64,000 nucleotides of DNA from assembly GCA_023055425.1 (NCBI GenBank), contig JALGPY010000003.1, positions 17,171,001-17,235,000 on the forward strand. Direction: 5' to 3'. The stretch comes from Linanthus parryae. Its lineage: Eukaryota > Streptophyta > Magnoliopsida > Ericales > Polemoniaceae. Each line of letters opens with the position of its first letter. Position 1 is the first letter of the stretch. Positions 8,441-20,623 of this stretch are shown piece after piece. The translations under genes were made by a program, and so were the position numbers. The notes below the pieces were generated by a model that made no database searches, was not told the origin of the DNA, and worked only from the letters and a program-made list of their open reading frames with translations.

Positions 8441-11400
8441 TCAAAACAAATTTTTGACTAAGGAGTCCTGGGGCTCGAACTGCTCGATCAGCCTCTCCAC
8501 TTGTTGCACTTCTTGCTTTAGCTGCTCGCACTTGGCATTCATTTCGTCATACAGCTTCAAAGCTTCATCAACCCTTTGCTTCTGCTGCTCCACCTTCTGC
8601 ATCTCAGCTGCGAGATTCTGGTGCCCGAGATTCAAGGTTACAGCTGCGCGAATCAGTGTAACTCTGTCCTTGAGGAATTTCAAACCAAGTCTGCCTTGGA
8701 CTTTGAGCACGAGATTTTGGCACATGCCACACAGCAATTCAGCACTCTGGGCCGAAATGGTCGCAGGTGTAGCCGCACATAGCTGTTCCAGTATCCAAAT
8801 GGCTTCAGTAAGGAATAGCCTCCTGTCAAAAGGAACGATCTCCAGACACCTCACGAACGAGCGGGGGTATCTGAGGCGCATTCGAACCACCCAGTCTACA
8901 TCGGTTTGCTTCAAACCTGAGACATCAAAAACGGGTTGTAATGTCAGAACTCGTAAGCAAATAATACGACGTGCGAATGGTAAATCTCTACTTACCAGTG
9001 CCTTCCAGAATTTGGTGAATAGAGGGAATGCGAGCCACCGGGTTGTTCGAAGACTGCCCTCGCTCCATGGCTCTCCTATCAGCTGCGAGCTCCAACCTCT
9101 CATAGTCAGGAGGAAGAGTGTAGGCCGCACCAGCTGCGGCTACGTTCCCAACCTGCGAGCCCCAAATGCTCCACGCAGGAATAGGTGCTTCTGGCTCAGT
9201 CATTGCCGGAGGCACAGGAACAGCCGAAGTCGTTGGGCGAAAGACATTCTCAGGTGCGAAAACATGGGCATCACTTGTCCTTTCTTCCCCACCATCGGTA
9301 CGGACACCTTCGTCCCTCGGCACAGCATCAACTTCGACATCATCGGAGAATTCAATGACATCCTCGAGATGCTCACCTGCGTGTCCAGTAGCTGCGACAG
9401 GCTTCTCAGTATGGGAGCTCGAAATTGGAACATGGGATGCAGAAGGCTGACTTCTCTGCTCCAGCTCAGGTTCCTCAGCATGACCTGCGATACCAAATGC
9501 GACAATATGAGGTAACTTGTGTTATAAGTTATTTCACTATCTTTGCTAAAGCTAAGAATAAGCACCTCCACGCGAAGGTGGGATTAAGGTATCCTCATCG
9601 TACACTAGGGACGTGGAACCGTGCCCTATCAGTGTATCTTCACTAAGCAAATCTTTAAGAGAAGCGTGACCTGGGATGCGAATAAACCAGTCATGGTCTT
9701 GCCTCAAGTGGCTATAGCTTAGCATGTGCATATCACTCAAAATAATTACCTGAGGGTTCTCCGCATTTGCTTACCAACCAACGGCGAATGTCAGGCTTTG
9801 ACACACCGTGCTTTAATGCACCCACAATTACATCTCTATAAGTAACTGCGAGATTGAAGATCTCACCTTTGTCGCCACCCGCGATCTCTGCGAAGTCCGC
9901 TTGGACTTGCTCTAGCTCTGCTGCATCCCCTCCGGGAACCTCATCTTCCTCCTCCACATGAGGAGCCACTTCTTCGGGAAGCTCGTCTTCCTCGCCAACT
10001 GGACGCACTAAGTCGTCGACATGCTGCTCTTCGAGGCTCCGCTGCTTCACACGCTCGAGTTCCTCTTCCTCTCGCTGCCTTCTTCTTTCAGCAGCCTCCG
10101 CGGCTGTCCTCCGGGACTCAGCAAGAACATCCTCGCTTATAGGATCATCTGAAATGCCAGAATGGGCATCTCTCTTTTGCCTCTTGGTCACAAGGCCACC
10201 AACGGCTTCATCATCATCATCTGCGAATACATTTTTGGTTCAAAGAAAAGAACTGTATGGAAGTTGTGATAAAGGACAAAGGGATGCGACGGAGGTACCT
10301 CCTGACTCTTCCTCGCGCATTACAACTGTTCCTTCTTCTTCTCCATTACTTGCCTGGGGCTCCTGCCTCTCTTCCTCTTCCTCTTGGTTGAATGGAACGA
10401 AGGTCTCGACTGCGAGATCTTTTCGCACTTTGCTGGGCATACGACCCTTGCCCTTGTCCTTGACAGAATGGGACCTCGCTGGGGGCGAGACTGGAGCACT
10501 CCTAGGGGAAGAAATCGTAATTCCCTTTTGCCTAGGTCTTTTCACTCTCGGCGCCGCAGTCGCTGGAGGGGACGGGTCATCTCTAGGAGGAGACGGAGCC
10601 GGAGGGTTGTCTATCAGCGAGTCAGCAAAAGTATTCATGGCTGCGCGAACCTTCGTTTCGACCTCGGCATCCATCCTCCATGCTAACCGGTACGCCTCCC
10701 CCTTCCTTCTGGTGGCAACAATAGTGTCTACCAGCGCTTTGGAGCGATCACCAGCTGCGAACCTCCGCACATGGCACTGAATAATACAGGATGAAAGCAT
10801 CAGTACAAGGAAATCAAAAAGCTTAAAGCACGCGAGGAAATCGCTTACCTCAGCAAACGCCTTGCTATATTTGACGACCTGCGTGTCACCTTTCCTGATG
10901 GCATCGACTTGCTCCTTCAGAATAAAATCAGGGCACAAATGGTTCTCGCGGTCCAACAACGAGTAGCAACCGTACTCAGACTCGCTCAAACTGCAATTGG
11001 GACGAAACGGAAAAGAGTTTCTCTTGATCAAGGGGGCCCTTCCTGGCTGTGCCGCCGCCTCGGTCTCCCTCCTCGTTTGCTGGGCAAGCCAGTATGCGAT
11101 CCAGTTCTGGGAATAACCACCATTGCGAGTTCCCGCAGGCTGCTCGAAGGGAAGATTGCTCATGAGGACCGTCTTGCACTCCTTTGCCAGCAAGCGCTTG
11201 TAGCACCCTCTAACGATAGACTGGGGCCAAATTGATGGGGCCACCGCATCGAAACCAAACTGAGGAGAGACCCGAGTGGGGTCAACATCCACTGTAAGCC
11301 TTTCATATCGTGGCGCGAGCTCACGAATATGCTCTGCAAGTGCAGGAAGAGAACCTCGCAGACACCAGCAAAAGAACTCACGATAGCGCTCGTGGAAATG

Positions 11401-12729
11401 CGATCCCTTTTCAAAGAGAAGGTCTTCTGACAAGACCATGCCTTCGGAGGGGTATAGCTTCGGAAACCACCGCACATTCTCAACACGTGTGGCGTAAGGC
11501 CTGGCAGTGAACTCCCTTCGCTTGTCGCATATCAAGCTCCAAGTACACTTGGTGTTGCTTGCCCCAAACCATCTCGCAGCCCTTCCGCTGTTGAGCGCTT
11601 TCGTCTCGCCTGGGGGACACCACTTCTCAGGTGAGAGGGGAGTTGGTGCATAAGATGGCCAGCGCTCAAAAACCCACATTGTCAAAAAGCTGATATTAAC
11701 AAAGGTCAGAACATCGAGACGGCCGCGCGATTCCTTCATCGCCAGAACCAGCTGATCCAGCCTGTAATATAGCGTGCCCAAGACCAAGGGTCCAAGTGCG
11801 ACTCTCTGGCCAAGAGCGAGCCTCACCGCAAGTGGTAGCACATGGTAAAAGACCCCGTCATGGGGGTGACCATCAATCAGAAATCTCGACAGCCAAGCAC
11901 AAAGAAAAGCACAAAGGGTCAGGTGATAACCCTTGCCCTCTATGTAATTCTCGGCCTCCGGGTTCGCGCTCAAAAGCTTCTTAGTAATGCTGCTGCTCGC
12001 ATAGTCTCGGAAGAAGTACTGCAACCACTTGTTCCAGGTATTCTTCGCAGACGTATCAACTAGCTGCCAGTTCGGAAGAGGTTTTGTACTGGTCCACCGA
12101 GTGGAGATTTTCTTCACCTCTGCTAAGCACTCCTCCATCTGCGCGTACAAGGTTAATTCCGCAGATGTCCTTAAGTGACTCAAGGGGTCCACCTCACCCA
12201 TGGGGGAAAGCTCATACAGCATTTGAACGTCCTCGAGCGTGGGGGCAGCCTCGAACTCAGCAAAGTGAAACGTGTGAGTCGCAGGCGAATAGCGGGACAG
12301 AAGGTCTAGAAGCATGGACTGATCCAACTTCACGGCAGCGCCCTTCATAGCACGAACAGCGAAGAAAATGCCGGCTTCATCAAGAGTTTCGGCGTAATTA
12401 CCCAACACGTGGTCAGTCCACTCATCCATATAGTCCAGCTTCTGGACAAACGCCTGAGTAGAAATCGCAGTATATGGGAAGTGCCCGTTCTCGATTCCCA
12501 ATCGAACCACATCCTCGGAGCCAACTAACTCGAGCAAGGCTGAGTTAACTGGGCGAGTCAGTGTTAACAACTGCTCAACGGGAACAGGATCAGGCATCCT
12601 CTTCGCCTTCACCCTCGCGTGGTAAAAATCTTTCCCACCCAGAAAGGGGGCTTTTCGCCACAGAGACCGCGGAAGCTCCGGCATCTCTTCATCTTCCTTG
12701 ACAGGTCTGGTTACTCTTGTTTTGGCCAT
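8441..12729 (-). CDS. antisense plant mobile domain (PMD) protein, five predicted exons
   Basis: Minus-strand exons: 12729-10849, 10776-10299, 10220-9750, 9484-8996, 8916-8441. All four introns have GT..AG ends (donors gtaagc, gtacct, gtaatt, gtaagt; acceptors ending cag). The exon sum is 3795 nt, giving 1264 aa with every junction in frame and no stop before 8441. Intron 1 (72 bp) is itself a stop-free multiple of three and could be retained. The start is the ATG of MAKTRVTRPV at 12729. Exon 1 carries a plant mobile domain (PF10536 type): THTFHF...TLEDVQMLYELSPMGE near residues 148-175. Exon 2 has a basic KRPRQK stretch suggesting nuclear entry. Exons 2-4 are Glu/Ser/Pro-rich. Exon 5 ends in a coiled coil (about 1205-1255). 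PMD proteins include the host MAIN/MAIL family, and Tat/Ogre elements are known to carry antisense PMD-type ORFs. The function here is unknown. Confidence 0.82.
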
Positions 12730-13430
12730 TCCTGCGAAAGGGCAAAAAAAAAAGGGGGGGAGAAATACCACACCAGTCAACACCAGTCAGTTTGAATTTT
12801 GGAATTCGAGATCTATGCAACAGGAAGCAAACAGTTCCAGTGCCGATTTCAGAAATTGGGGAGTTGCAAGATCCAATATCGTTGAAAGATTAAGAACGAA
12901 GCAGGTTTAGAGATCAAAGCCTCTTCACACACTTCATGGGTTTACAGATTCAATGCGATTCAAGGCAAACACTGGTAGTTTAAATCAAGAGTAAACGAGG
13001 CCAACCTTGTTTCCTCGAAGCCTGCTTGGAGATGCACAATTGAAGAATACGATTTGCAGTCTTGAACTGATGATTGATTATCTGGATCTGCTCTCGAAGA
13101 TCTCCGGGTACCATTCACTTTAAGAGAAAGAAGTGATGCTCTGCAATAATGGGATACAAGGTATTTATCCAAAAGAGTGAGGGGTTGCGTCCCTTCAGTA
13201 GTCGAATCGCAACCGTCACCGTCGTGTCGCGCAATCACAGGACGGGCTGACGTCACGCCTAAAACCCTAAAGGTCAGACGGCACGACTCTAGGGGTTTTA
13301 GGTCATAATGACACGCACGGGGGCTGAACTTACCCGTATTTGAATTGGTGCGTGACGACGACGCGCATGTTGGTTTCCGCGCATGGAAGCCTATACAGCT
13401 ACAAGCCTTCACGCGCAGAAAGGGGGCTAA
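12730..13430 (-). promoter_or_regulatory. leader/promoter region of the antisense gene and polypurine tract of the Tat element
   Basis: No convincing ORF is present; a 150-codon minus frame at 12960-13412 has no domain. On the minus strand a TATA-like GATAAATACC near 13155-13166 could serve the antisense gene about 430 bp upstream of its ATG. On the plus strand the purine run agaaaggggg just before 13431 is the polypurine tract that primes plus-strand synthesis at the 3' LTR. Confidence 0.45.
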
Positions 13431-14055
13431 TGTAGATACTGCTTTCTGACATGGCTAATCTTAGCCACGTGGCGATCATCCAGCACACCATATTGTGCTC
13501 CACACACACAGGATCACCAGCCGAGCTGATCCATGTGGGGGCTGCGAGACAGGGCCCTCGCATACCACTGCACGGGACTTGTAGGGACTTGTGGTTTGGA
13601 GGCTAGGGTAAGCCCTGTCGCGTGCGAGCCAAGCCCGCGCGCGACCTTTAGTAACTGTTTTGAGAGATCTATGGCACGAGCTCCCTAGACCCGGTCAATC
13701 CGGTCAAACCCGGTCAACCTCGTAACGGTTCCGGTATTCGCGCACCACGTGCTATAACGGTTCCTATATACTCGGACGAACGTGCCGTTATGGTTAAGCT
13801 AATTAAGCCGCCATTAATGGGCGCATTAACCACACTACAACGGCCACGTTCTCCAGTATATATATATCGTTAACCTTTCCATACAAAGAGAACAACACTG
13901 CCATACGCGGAAGCTCTGCCAAACCTCTGTCTCTCTCTCAGACATTGCTACTGACTTACTCTCTCCCTACACACACCCCTATTCTTCCTGTGCGATCCCT
14001 GATCCACTACGTACGGTGTACACGGAGGTCTCCCTGCCGGAATCTCTTGTCCACA
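13431..14055 (+). repeat. 3' LTR of the Tat element
   Basis: It is 625 bp and matches the 5' LTR base for base as far as I can read. It ends CA directly before the atggg duplication and the resumed copia frame. An open frame from within this LTR (from 13945) runs into the copia polyprotein without a stop, so an LTR-initiated transcript would contain a chimeric frame. Confidence 0.93.
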
Positions 14056-17007
14056 ATGGGAAACTCTTCCACAAGTGCTATTGTAGGGAAAGGAAATATC
14101 CAAATCCCTCTTACTTCGGGAAAGGTTCTCACTTTGAAGGATGTATATCACATTACGGGGATTAGGAAGAGTCTTATTTCCGTTAAGAAACTTGATGATC
14201 ATGGATTTAAAGTTGTATTTGATTCCCAAAAGGTGATCATCTCTAAGAAGGGATCATTTTTTGGGAAAGGCTATGCTAAAGACAATATGTATTTGCTTAG
14301 TATGAATAAAGATGCTATTTCTACTTACATCGTGGATGATATTTCTCATATTTGGCATTATAGATTAGGTCATATTGGTAGTAATACTATGCATCGCATG
14401 ATTTCACATGATTATGTTCCTAGTTCTAGTTCTATTTTGACTACACACACTTGTGAATGTTGTGCACAAGCAAAAATTACAAAAGTTCCTTTCAAGTCCG
14501 TTTCTAGAACTACATCTTTGTTAGAATTGATTCACACCGATTTATGTGACAATAAGGATTTCACTACTAGAAGTGGAAAACGTTATTTTATCACTTTCAT
14601 TGATGATTTTTCTAAATTTACATTTGTTTATTTGCTAAAAACAAAAAACGAGGCTTTTGAGAAATTTAAGATTTTTAAGGAGGAAATTGAAAATTTGACG
14701 GGTAAGAAAATTAAGAGATTAAGGTCCGATAGAGGTGGAGAATATATGTTGGGCGAGTTTATTTCTTTTTGTGAGAAAAATGGAATTGTTAGAGAATTGT
14801 CCGCACCTAATTCTCCTCCACAAAATGGTGTAGCCGAAAGAAAAAATAGGTCGTTACTTGAAATGGTAAGTGCTATGCTTTTGCATTCTCATATGCCTAT
14901 GAGTTTTTGGGGTGAAGCTTTATATACCGCTTGTTACATTTCTAATAGAATTTTGCATAAGAATCAAGACAAAACCCCATATGAGTTTCTTTACAATAAA
15001 AAACCAAATATTGGTTATTTTAAAGTTTGGGGATGTGTTGCATATGTTTTAGATGCTACTAAAAAGAGGCCTAAGCTTGGTTCCAAAGCAACAAAGTGCA
15101 TTTTTATTGGTTATTCCATGCATAGTAAAGCATATAGATTTCTTAATCTTCGTACTAATAGTGTTATTGAGTCCATTCATGCTATTTATTTTGAGCACCT
15201 AACAATAAGAGATGCCGATAAGCTTGAAATGGAGCGGGATTTATCTACGGAGTTAGAACTTGACTCTAATCTCCATAAAGAGAGTTCAATTGAACATATC
15301 AAGGAACTTGGAGAAAGTTCCAAAGGTGAGAGTTCCAAAAATATGGAACAAAAATCTAATGAGACACTTACTCCTACACCGGAATTAAGAAGGAGTAAAA
15401 GAATGAGAATTGAAAAAGATTTCGGTCCCGATATGTTCACATACTCAATTGAGGAGGATCCCAAAACATTTCGAGAAGCAATTTCTTTACCCGATGCAGG
15501 TTTATGGAAAAAGGCGATGGACGACGAGATAAAGTCAATACTCGAGAAAAATACATGGACCTTGACAAATCTTCCACCAAACACCAAGCCAATTGGGTGT
15601 AAGTGGATTTTAAAGAAGAAGTTGAAGGTTGATGGGAGCATCGACAAATACAAAGCGAGGTTAGTGGCTAAGGGATATAGCCAAAAGGAAGGTATCGATT
15701 ACTTTGAAACTTTTTCTCCCGTTACTAAATTTGCTTCTATTCGAATCATGTTTGCTATTGCTTTCATGTTTAATTTAGTTGTTCATCAAATGGATGTTAA
15801 AACGGCTTTTTTGAATGGAATTTTAGATGAGGAAATTTATATTAATCAACCCGAAGGTTATGTTGTTAAAGGTGAAGAGGACAAAGTTTGTAAATTGAAC
15901 AAGTCCTTGTATGGTCTCAAACAAGCCCCTCGACAATGGCATAAGAAGTTTAGGAAGGAAATTAGACGTTTTGGTTATAAGAGTAGCAAGGTAGAAGATT
16001 GTGTTTTCTTTAAATGCACGCCTAGCTATAAAGTTTTACTTACTCTTTATGTTGATGATTTGTTGATTTTTGGTACTAACATTGATTGTGTTAATGAAAC
16101 AAAAAGTTTGCTTACTCAAATTTTTGACATGAAAGATTTGGGACCGGTTGATGTTATCTTGGGTGTTAAAGTGATTAGACAAGATGAAGGTTTTGTTTTG
16201 TCACAATCACATTATATTGAAAAAATTTTGAGAAGGTTCAATTACTTTGATTGCAAGCCTAGTCGAACACCTTTTCATCCTTCTACTAAACTTGTTCCTA
16301 ATAATGGGAAACCCGTTGAGCAAGAATTGTATGCTAAAATTACTGGTAGTTTGATTTATGCCATGAATCATACTAGACCCGATATTGCATGTGCCGTTGG
16401 TATTTTGAGTAGATTCACTAGTAATCCTAGTCATGAACATTGGAATGAACTTGGTAGAGTTATGAGATACTTGAAGCATACATTGGATTATGGTTTGCAT
16501 TATAAATGTTCTAGTTTGGTATTAGAATGCTATAGTGATGCAAATTGGGCTTCCGATAGGAGGTCTTCCAAATCTACAAGTGGTTGGTTATTTACTTTAG
16601 GTGGTGCTATCATTGCTTGGCATTCTAAAAGACAGTCTTGCATTGCACTATCTTCTATGGAATCTGAGTTTATTGCAATGTCACTTGCTAGTAAAGATAT
16701 TTTGTGGATTAAGCGTTTTTTGAGATGTGTTCCTTTTATGGATGTGCCAAGAGGGCCTATCACAATGTACTGTGATAATCAGGCGGCTATTACGAATAGC
16801 AAGAACAAGAGAATGACGAATAATAGCAAGCATATTGATATGCGTTACAACCATATTCGTTGTATGGTGAAAAAAGGTAAAGTATCAATTGAATACTTAC
16901 CTACGGATCAAATGTTGGCGGATCCTCTAACAAAACCCTTATCGGGCGAGAGGATTAAGAAGATCATGGGAAATGTGGGATTATTACCGACTAATAGAGG
17001 TGTCTAA
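14056..17007 (+). pseudogene. Ty1/copia polyprotein, 3' part (integrase, RT, RNase H)
   Basis: About 980 codons continue the frame broken at 98. Domains in order: GAG-pre-integrase zinc module (HxxxxH...CECC, about 14350-14470); integrase core with D (IHTDL), D (RSDRGGEY) and E (NGVAERKNRS); RT with palm motif YVDD near 16051; and copia RNase H (YSDANWASD, SSMESEF, LADPLTKPL). No stop or frameshift interrupts 14056-17007, so the copia copy was intact here when the Tat element entered. It has lost its own start and protease continuity. The upstream 37 codons of the frame open at 13945 belong to the Tat LTR and are not copia sequence. Confidence 0.92.
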
Positions 17008-17606
17008 ATCGAAACCTACCTCATCATGATGATGTCGGTCATTACCGAAAATCACATGCATCGAGGTTCAAGGGCAATTCGGTTAAAAGACTACCCGAGG
17101 AATGATAGTGTGAGACTACATTCCCAGTGCATTACTTTATTCGAGGAATAGTGGGGGTGATTAATCTTCTTACTAAGAAATGAATCATTATTCCTTCAAA
17201 ATCCCATATTTGATCAATGCACTGTCTATCCACAACATTATAAGAAGGTTGGACATACGTCCTTAACAAACTCATAGCATGTTATATGTGGAGCGCTAAA
17301 GCGGTTGTGGACGCTCTTGATGAAGTTTGCCTTTGCAAGTAAGGAAGTTAGTGGCCGCTTCCTAGGGGTTAACGGTAAGACCCCGAGAGTACTTTGCTAA
17401 GACCGATTCAGCGCAAGGCCCATAACGCGCTGCCTTTTGAGAATTAGAACCCGGTACTAACGTGAATAATTTCTTATCATCTCTCAAGGTTATAAGTCAT
17501 TATTCAAGCCACGGTTCAAGGCCCAGTCCACCGTTGGTGATACGTTGTACTATACCCGAATATTATTATTTTCGTATTTCATTATTATTATGAATAAGTG
17601 GGGGAT
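17008..17606 (+). other. copia 3' untranslated region with polypurine tract
   Basis: There is no ORF of note between the stop codon and the 3' LTR. The purine run aataagtgggggat (17593-17606) directly precedes the LTR and is the plus-strand primer site. Confidence 0.75.
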
Positions 17607-18242
17607 TGTTGTATATTAGTATTCAATAATAATAATTTGTGTGTCTCCCATTTGTATGGCTGTAACACTTTTGTTTTTCATGAGTTGGTTTACTTTTTAC
17701 TTTTTTGTTGTTCACATTGAAGGCATCAGTGGCCTTGTACTTGTTAACAACGGTCATATGGGTAACTACCTGGCAGTTACCTTTTTCTTCCTTTTTAAAT
17801 AATGTGTTTGTCATCAAAAAGTTGTATCCCCCCCTTAACTGTTGTGTCTCTCCGAAAGCATCACAGAGGTGGCAAAGGCACCAATTCGTCCCTTTAAAAG
17901 CCTCTGTGCTCTGACCTCGGAGCAAGAAAAAAATTCTGCACTCCAACCAAGCGTATATCTATATTGTCTACTTTGCTATACTGCTATTTTGTGTTTCTAT
18001 CTTTCCGGGTTCGGGTTCTAGTTTGGGAGAATAAAAAGAAGTGCAATCTTATTTTTTCTCCACCGCGGTAGGCATTGTATCGGGAGGTAGGATTTCCGGG
18101 CAGCCCATTTTGCACCAACTAGTGGGGGAAATCACTATCTTGAAGAGAGGTCCTAGACCGCCTTAGCCTACACCTAAAATCGTCATCTACTTTTCCTCAC
18201 CAAAATTCTGAATTTTCTTCACATCCTCAAAATTTCACAACA
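17607..18242 (+). repeat. 3' LTR of the split copia element
   Basis: It starts TGTTGTATATTAG right after the polypurine tract and probably ends ...TTTCACAACA at 18242 (about 636 bp). The matching 5' LTR is upstream of the window, so neither the end nor a target duplication can be confirmed. Confidence 0.75.
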
Positions 18243-18583
18243 GCGATTAGGCATATGTTGAAAGGTACAATCAATTTAAGAATATATATTTTAGATAAAA
18301 CCCCACACGATTTAACCAACGTTACCATGAGCCAAATGTGGCCGAGGAAATAAGTAAATGTTTAGTTTGGATCTCACTAACGATTTGGTAAGTTTGGGCT
18401 GACGATTAGCCAATAAATTAGTTTTGGTTTGGGTTTCACTAATGATTGGGTACGTCCGTGAGTCCATCCATTGACAAGGGTGTTTTTGTCTCGACAGACG
18501 TGGTTTTCTAATATCCCGGAATAATAGGGTTGTATTTGACCCGTACTTGAGAGGTGCTTTTTGTCTTTTACCATAATAATAAT
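18243..18583. other. short spacer between copia and Tekay elements
   Basis: About 340 bp of AT-rich sequence with no coding signal. Its last five bases, ataat, are the target site duplicated by the next insertion. Confidence 0.6.
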
Positions 18584-18765
18584 TGTAATGACCACATATT
18601 TTAAAACTTATATTACTTCAGTAAATTTCATGTTTAAGAATTTAACATTTTTATAGATGTATCCATAATTGCTAAACTACAATAGTTAAGCTCGTCTAGA
18701 AAGACACCGAAATTCACAATTTCTTATTCTATTTCTAAATTAAAGATAAAAATAATTATAGAATG

Positions 18766-18852
18766 ATTAGTGCTAATCACTAGTTTAAGTGTTAATTAGT
18801 GCTAATCACTAGTTTAAGTGTTAATTAGTGCTAATCACTAGATTAAGTGTTA
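18766..18852 (+). repeat. three 29-bp direct repeats in the Tekay LTR
   Basis: Units starting at 18766, 18795 and 18824 read attagtgctaatcac plus a tagtttaagtgtta tail. Each contains the near-palindrome GATTAG/CTAATC or its remnant. The set recurs in the 3' LTR near 25481-25567. Confidence 0.9.
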
Positions 18853-18964
18853 ATTAAGTATGCATCTCGTGATATGTGGCTTGTTATATGCTTGACGTGA
18901 CTACATTACATGTTTATTCGTCGCGGTGGTTAAGGATAAGCTTTTAGATTTAGCCGAATGAATG

Positions 18965-19330
18965 TGTGACACACAGGGGGACATGTGTCACGACATCTAT
19001 GACTGTCCCTGCATGCGCGACACGCAGGAAGGACACGTGTTGCGACTTGGTGAAGTATTGTGCATGATTGACACGCAGTAAGGACACGTGTCATGAATAT
19101 GAGTTGATTCCTTGCATGAATGACACGCAGGAGGACACGTGTCACGGTGTAGTGTATTGCTATGCATGCGTGACACATAGGTTGGCCACGTGTCGCAATT
19201 TGGTGACCTTCTTTGCATGCCTGACACGTGGGGGACACGTGTCAGCGTGTGGCAGCTCTTGCGCTGCATGAGTGCCACGTGTCCCTGTGACTCGTCGCGA
19301 TCTGATTGGTCGTTGACTTCTATAAATAGA
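18965..19330 (+). promoter_or_regulatory. G-box/ABRE array and TATA box of the Tekay LTR
   Basis: CACGTG cores lie at 19034, 19085, 19137, 19187, 19225, 19236 and 19276, most inside ACACGTGTC or CCACGTGTC, with a variant CATGTG at 18982. The main spacing is 49-52 bp, so this is a tandem array of about 51-bp units. It stops 40 bp upstream of tataaataga (19321). CACGTGTC is the core of ABA-response elements and G-boxes bound by bZIP and bHLH factors. The placement upstream of TATA makes it a likely LTR enhancer (inference). The copy in the 3' LTR spans about 25680-26045. Confidence 0.75.
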
Positions 19331-20609
19331 GGCTAGTGCTTTAGTTATTTCTCATTCCAAAAAAATTCAAGACACACTTCCAAATTTAGAGAAGGTCCAC
19401 TGTTCGTATTTTGTTTCAAGGAAAGGAATCCCAAATCCTATTTGTTGCTCTCATAGCTACTTCGTCCCACGCTACAAAAGTGAGTAAACTTTGTCCATCA
19501 CTTTTAATACTCGTATTTTACGCTTCCAAATTTTACTGTCTAAATTGTTAAAATGATAATTCAAAATGCTGTTTCCATGCTCCTCTATTATTTAGTGTCT
19601 AAACTACTTTATGATTTAATATTTTAACTGTCGTTATGATGGTACGTTTTAAAGTGTTTACATTAACCGTTGATGTTGTAAAAGTTGCAAAAATGATAAA
19701 TTGATGAGATGCTTTGGACAACTTTTGTTGTTCTATTCACGAGACCTTATCGCTGGGTAATAATAAGCGACGAGCCACTATGATGGCGCCAAGACATGTC
19801 AAACTACGGATATATTACTGGCCTACCAACTACTCTCACGGGTAGGTAAGGGGATATATCAACCTATAGATCACGGACGGTTACCCACTGCATCTCAACC
19901 AAATGAAAGTGATTGAAATGAAATGTTTACTGTTCTTTCTACTGAAGTTATATTATTGCCAAATGATTATCGAAAATGATGTTTCAGTTGCTTTCACTTA
20001 AAACGAGGAGTAATCCCCTCACTGAGCTTTTCAGCTCACCCCTTTCAAACTAAATGTTTTCAGGACATGGATACGATGAAGATCAGTAGAGACCGGGATA
20101 CTTTTAGAAGACCTATAGAAATATAGTTTTGTAGTATCATGTTGTGAGCTAGACTTATCTACAGTCCAATTTTGTTGTATATAGCATGCTCACACGTGCC
20201 AGATAGATAATGTATAGGCAGTACGCCTAGTCCTACTCTGTGTAATAGTTTGACCGATCATGTATAAAAGAAGTACCGTTTGGTTATTTGAAGTTGTCTA
20301 TAATTTGAACTGCTCAGTTATCCATGTGTACTCTGATAAGTACTGTCTTGTGGGATTGAATCAAAAGTTCTTCTTTCTTATTTTAAAACTGTTTTACAGA
20401 AAGCTTTCAAATAGATTTCTTGATGTCTAAATGAGACCCCTGTATTCCAAATCGCTTCCGCAACGATTTGTTTTTAGTTCTATTTCTCATTCCGAAAGTT
20501 TCAAATTTTATTATTCATCCCACTTGATACGAAAAGAGGGCCCCATCGGCCAGTTATGACCCTTGATCCCGTCATTAATCGGGGTCCGGGAAAGGGGGTC
20601 ATGACAACA

Positions 20610-20623
20610 TGGTATCAGAGCCA
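20610..20623 (+). other. primer-binding site (initiator tRNA-Met)
   Basis: TGGTATCAGAGCCA starts four bases after the 5' LTR. It is complementary to the 3' end of initiator tRNA-Met, the usual primer of plant gypsy elements. Confidence 0.93.

Larger units (their letters stand above)
99..14055 (+). mobile_element. Ty3/gypsy Tat-lineage LTR retrotransposon (complete insertion)
   Basis: Two 625-bp LTRs (99-723 and 13431-14055) begin with TG, end with CA, and show no difference when read side by side. They are flanked by the 5-bp duplication atggg (94-98 and 14056-14060). In order the interior holds a primer-binding site, gag-pol, a ~53-bp tandem array, an antisense multi-exon PMD gene and a polypurine tract. 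The archaeal-type second RNase H in pol, the tandem repeats downstream of pol and an extra antisense ORF are known traits of the Tat/Ogre/Retand lineage. The length of 13,957 bp suits that lineage. Because protease and RT core are missing, this copy must have moved with proteins from another element (inference). Confidence 0.93.
18584..20606 (+). repeat. 5' LTR of the Tekay element
   Basis: TGTAATGACC...GTCATGACA, 2023 bp. It carries three 29-bp repeats, a G-box array, a TATA box (tataaataga at 19321) and a long untranslated region. It has 174 bp (about 19499-19672) that are missing from the 3' LTR. Confidence 0.93.

Noticed and set aside
8175..9515. 446-codon plus-strand ORF
   Set aside because: It lies opposite exons 4 and 5 of the PMD gene, has no domain and has Ser/Cys-rich shadow composition. 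The minus-strand reading explains the sequence.
10154..10780. 208-codon plus-strand ORF
   Set aside because: It is the shadow of PMD exons 2 and 3, with no homology signal and no start context.
12960..13412. 150-codon minus ORF just inside the Tat 3' LTR
   Set aside because: It has no domain, lies in the probable leader of the antisense gene and spans no conserved motif. It is treated as chance.
18930..19278. Overlapping Cys/His-rich ORFs on both strands, repeated at 25645-25993
   Set aside because: They arise from the ACACGTGTC tandem array in the Tekay LTR, whose 51-bp period keeps several frames open.
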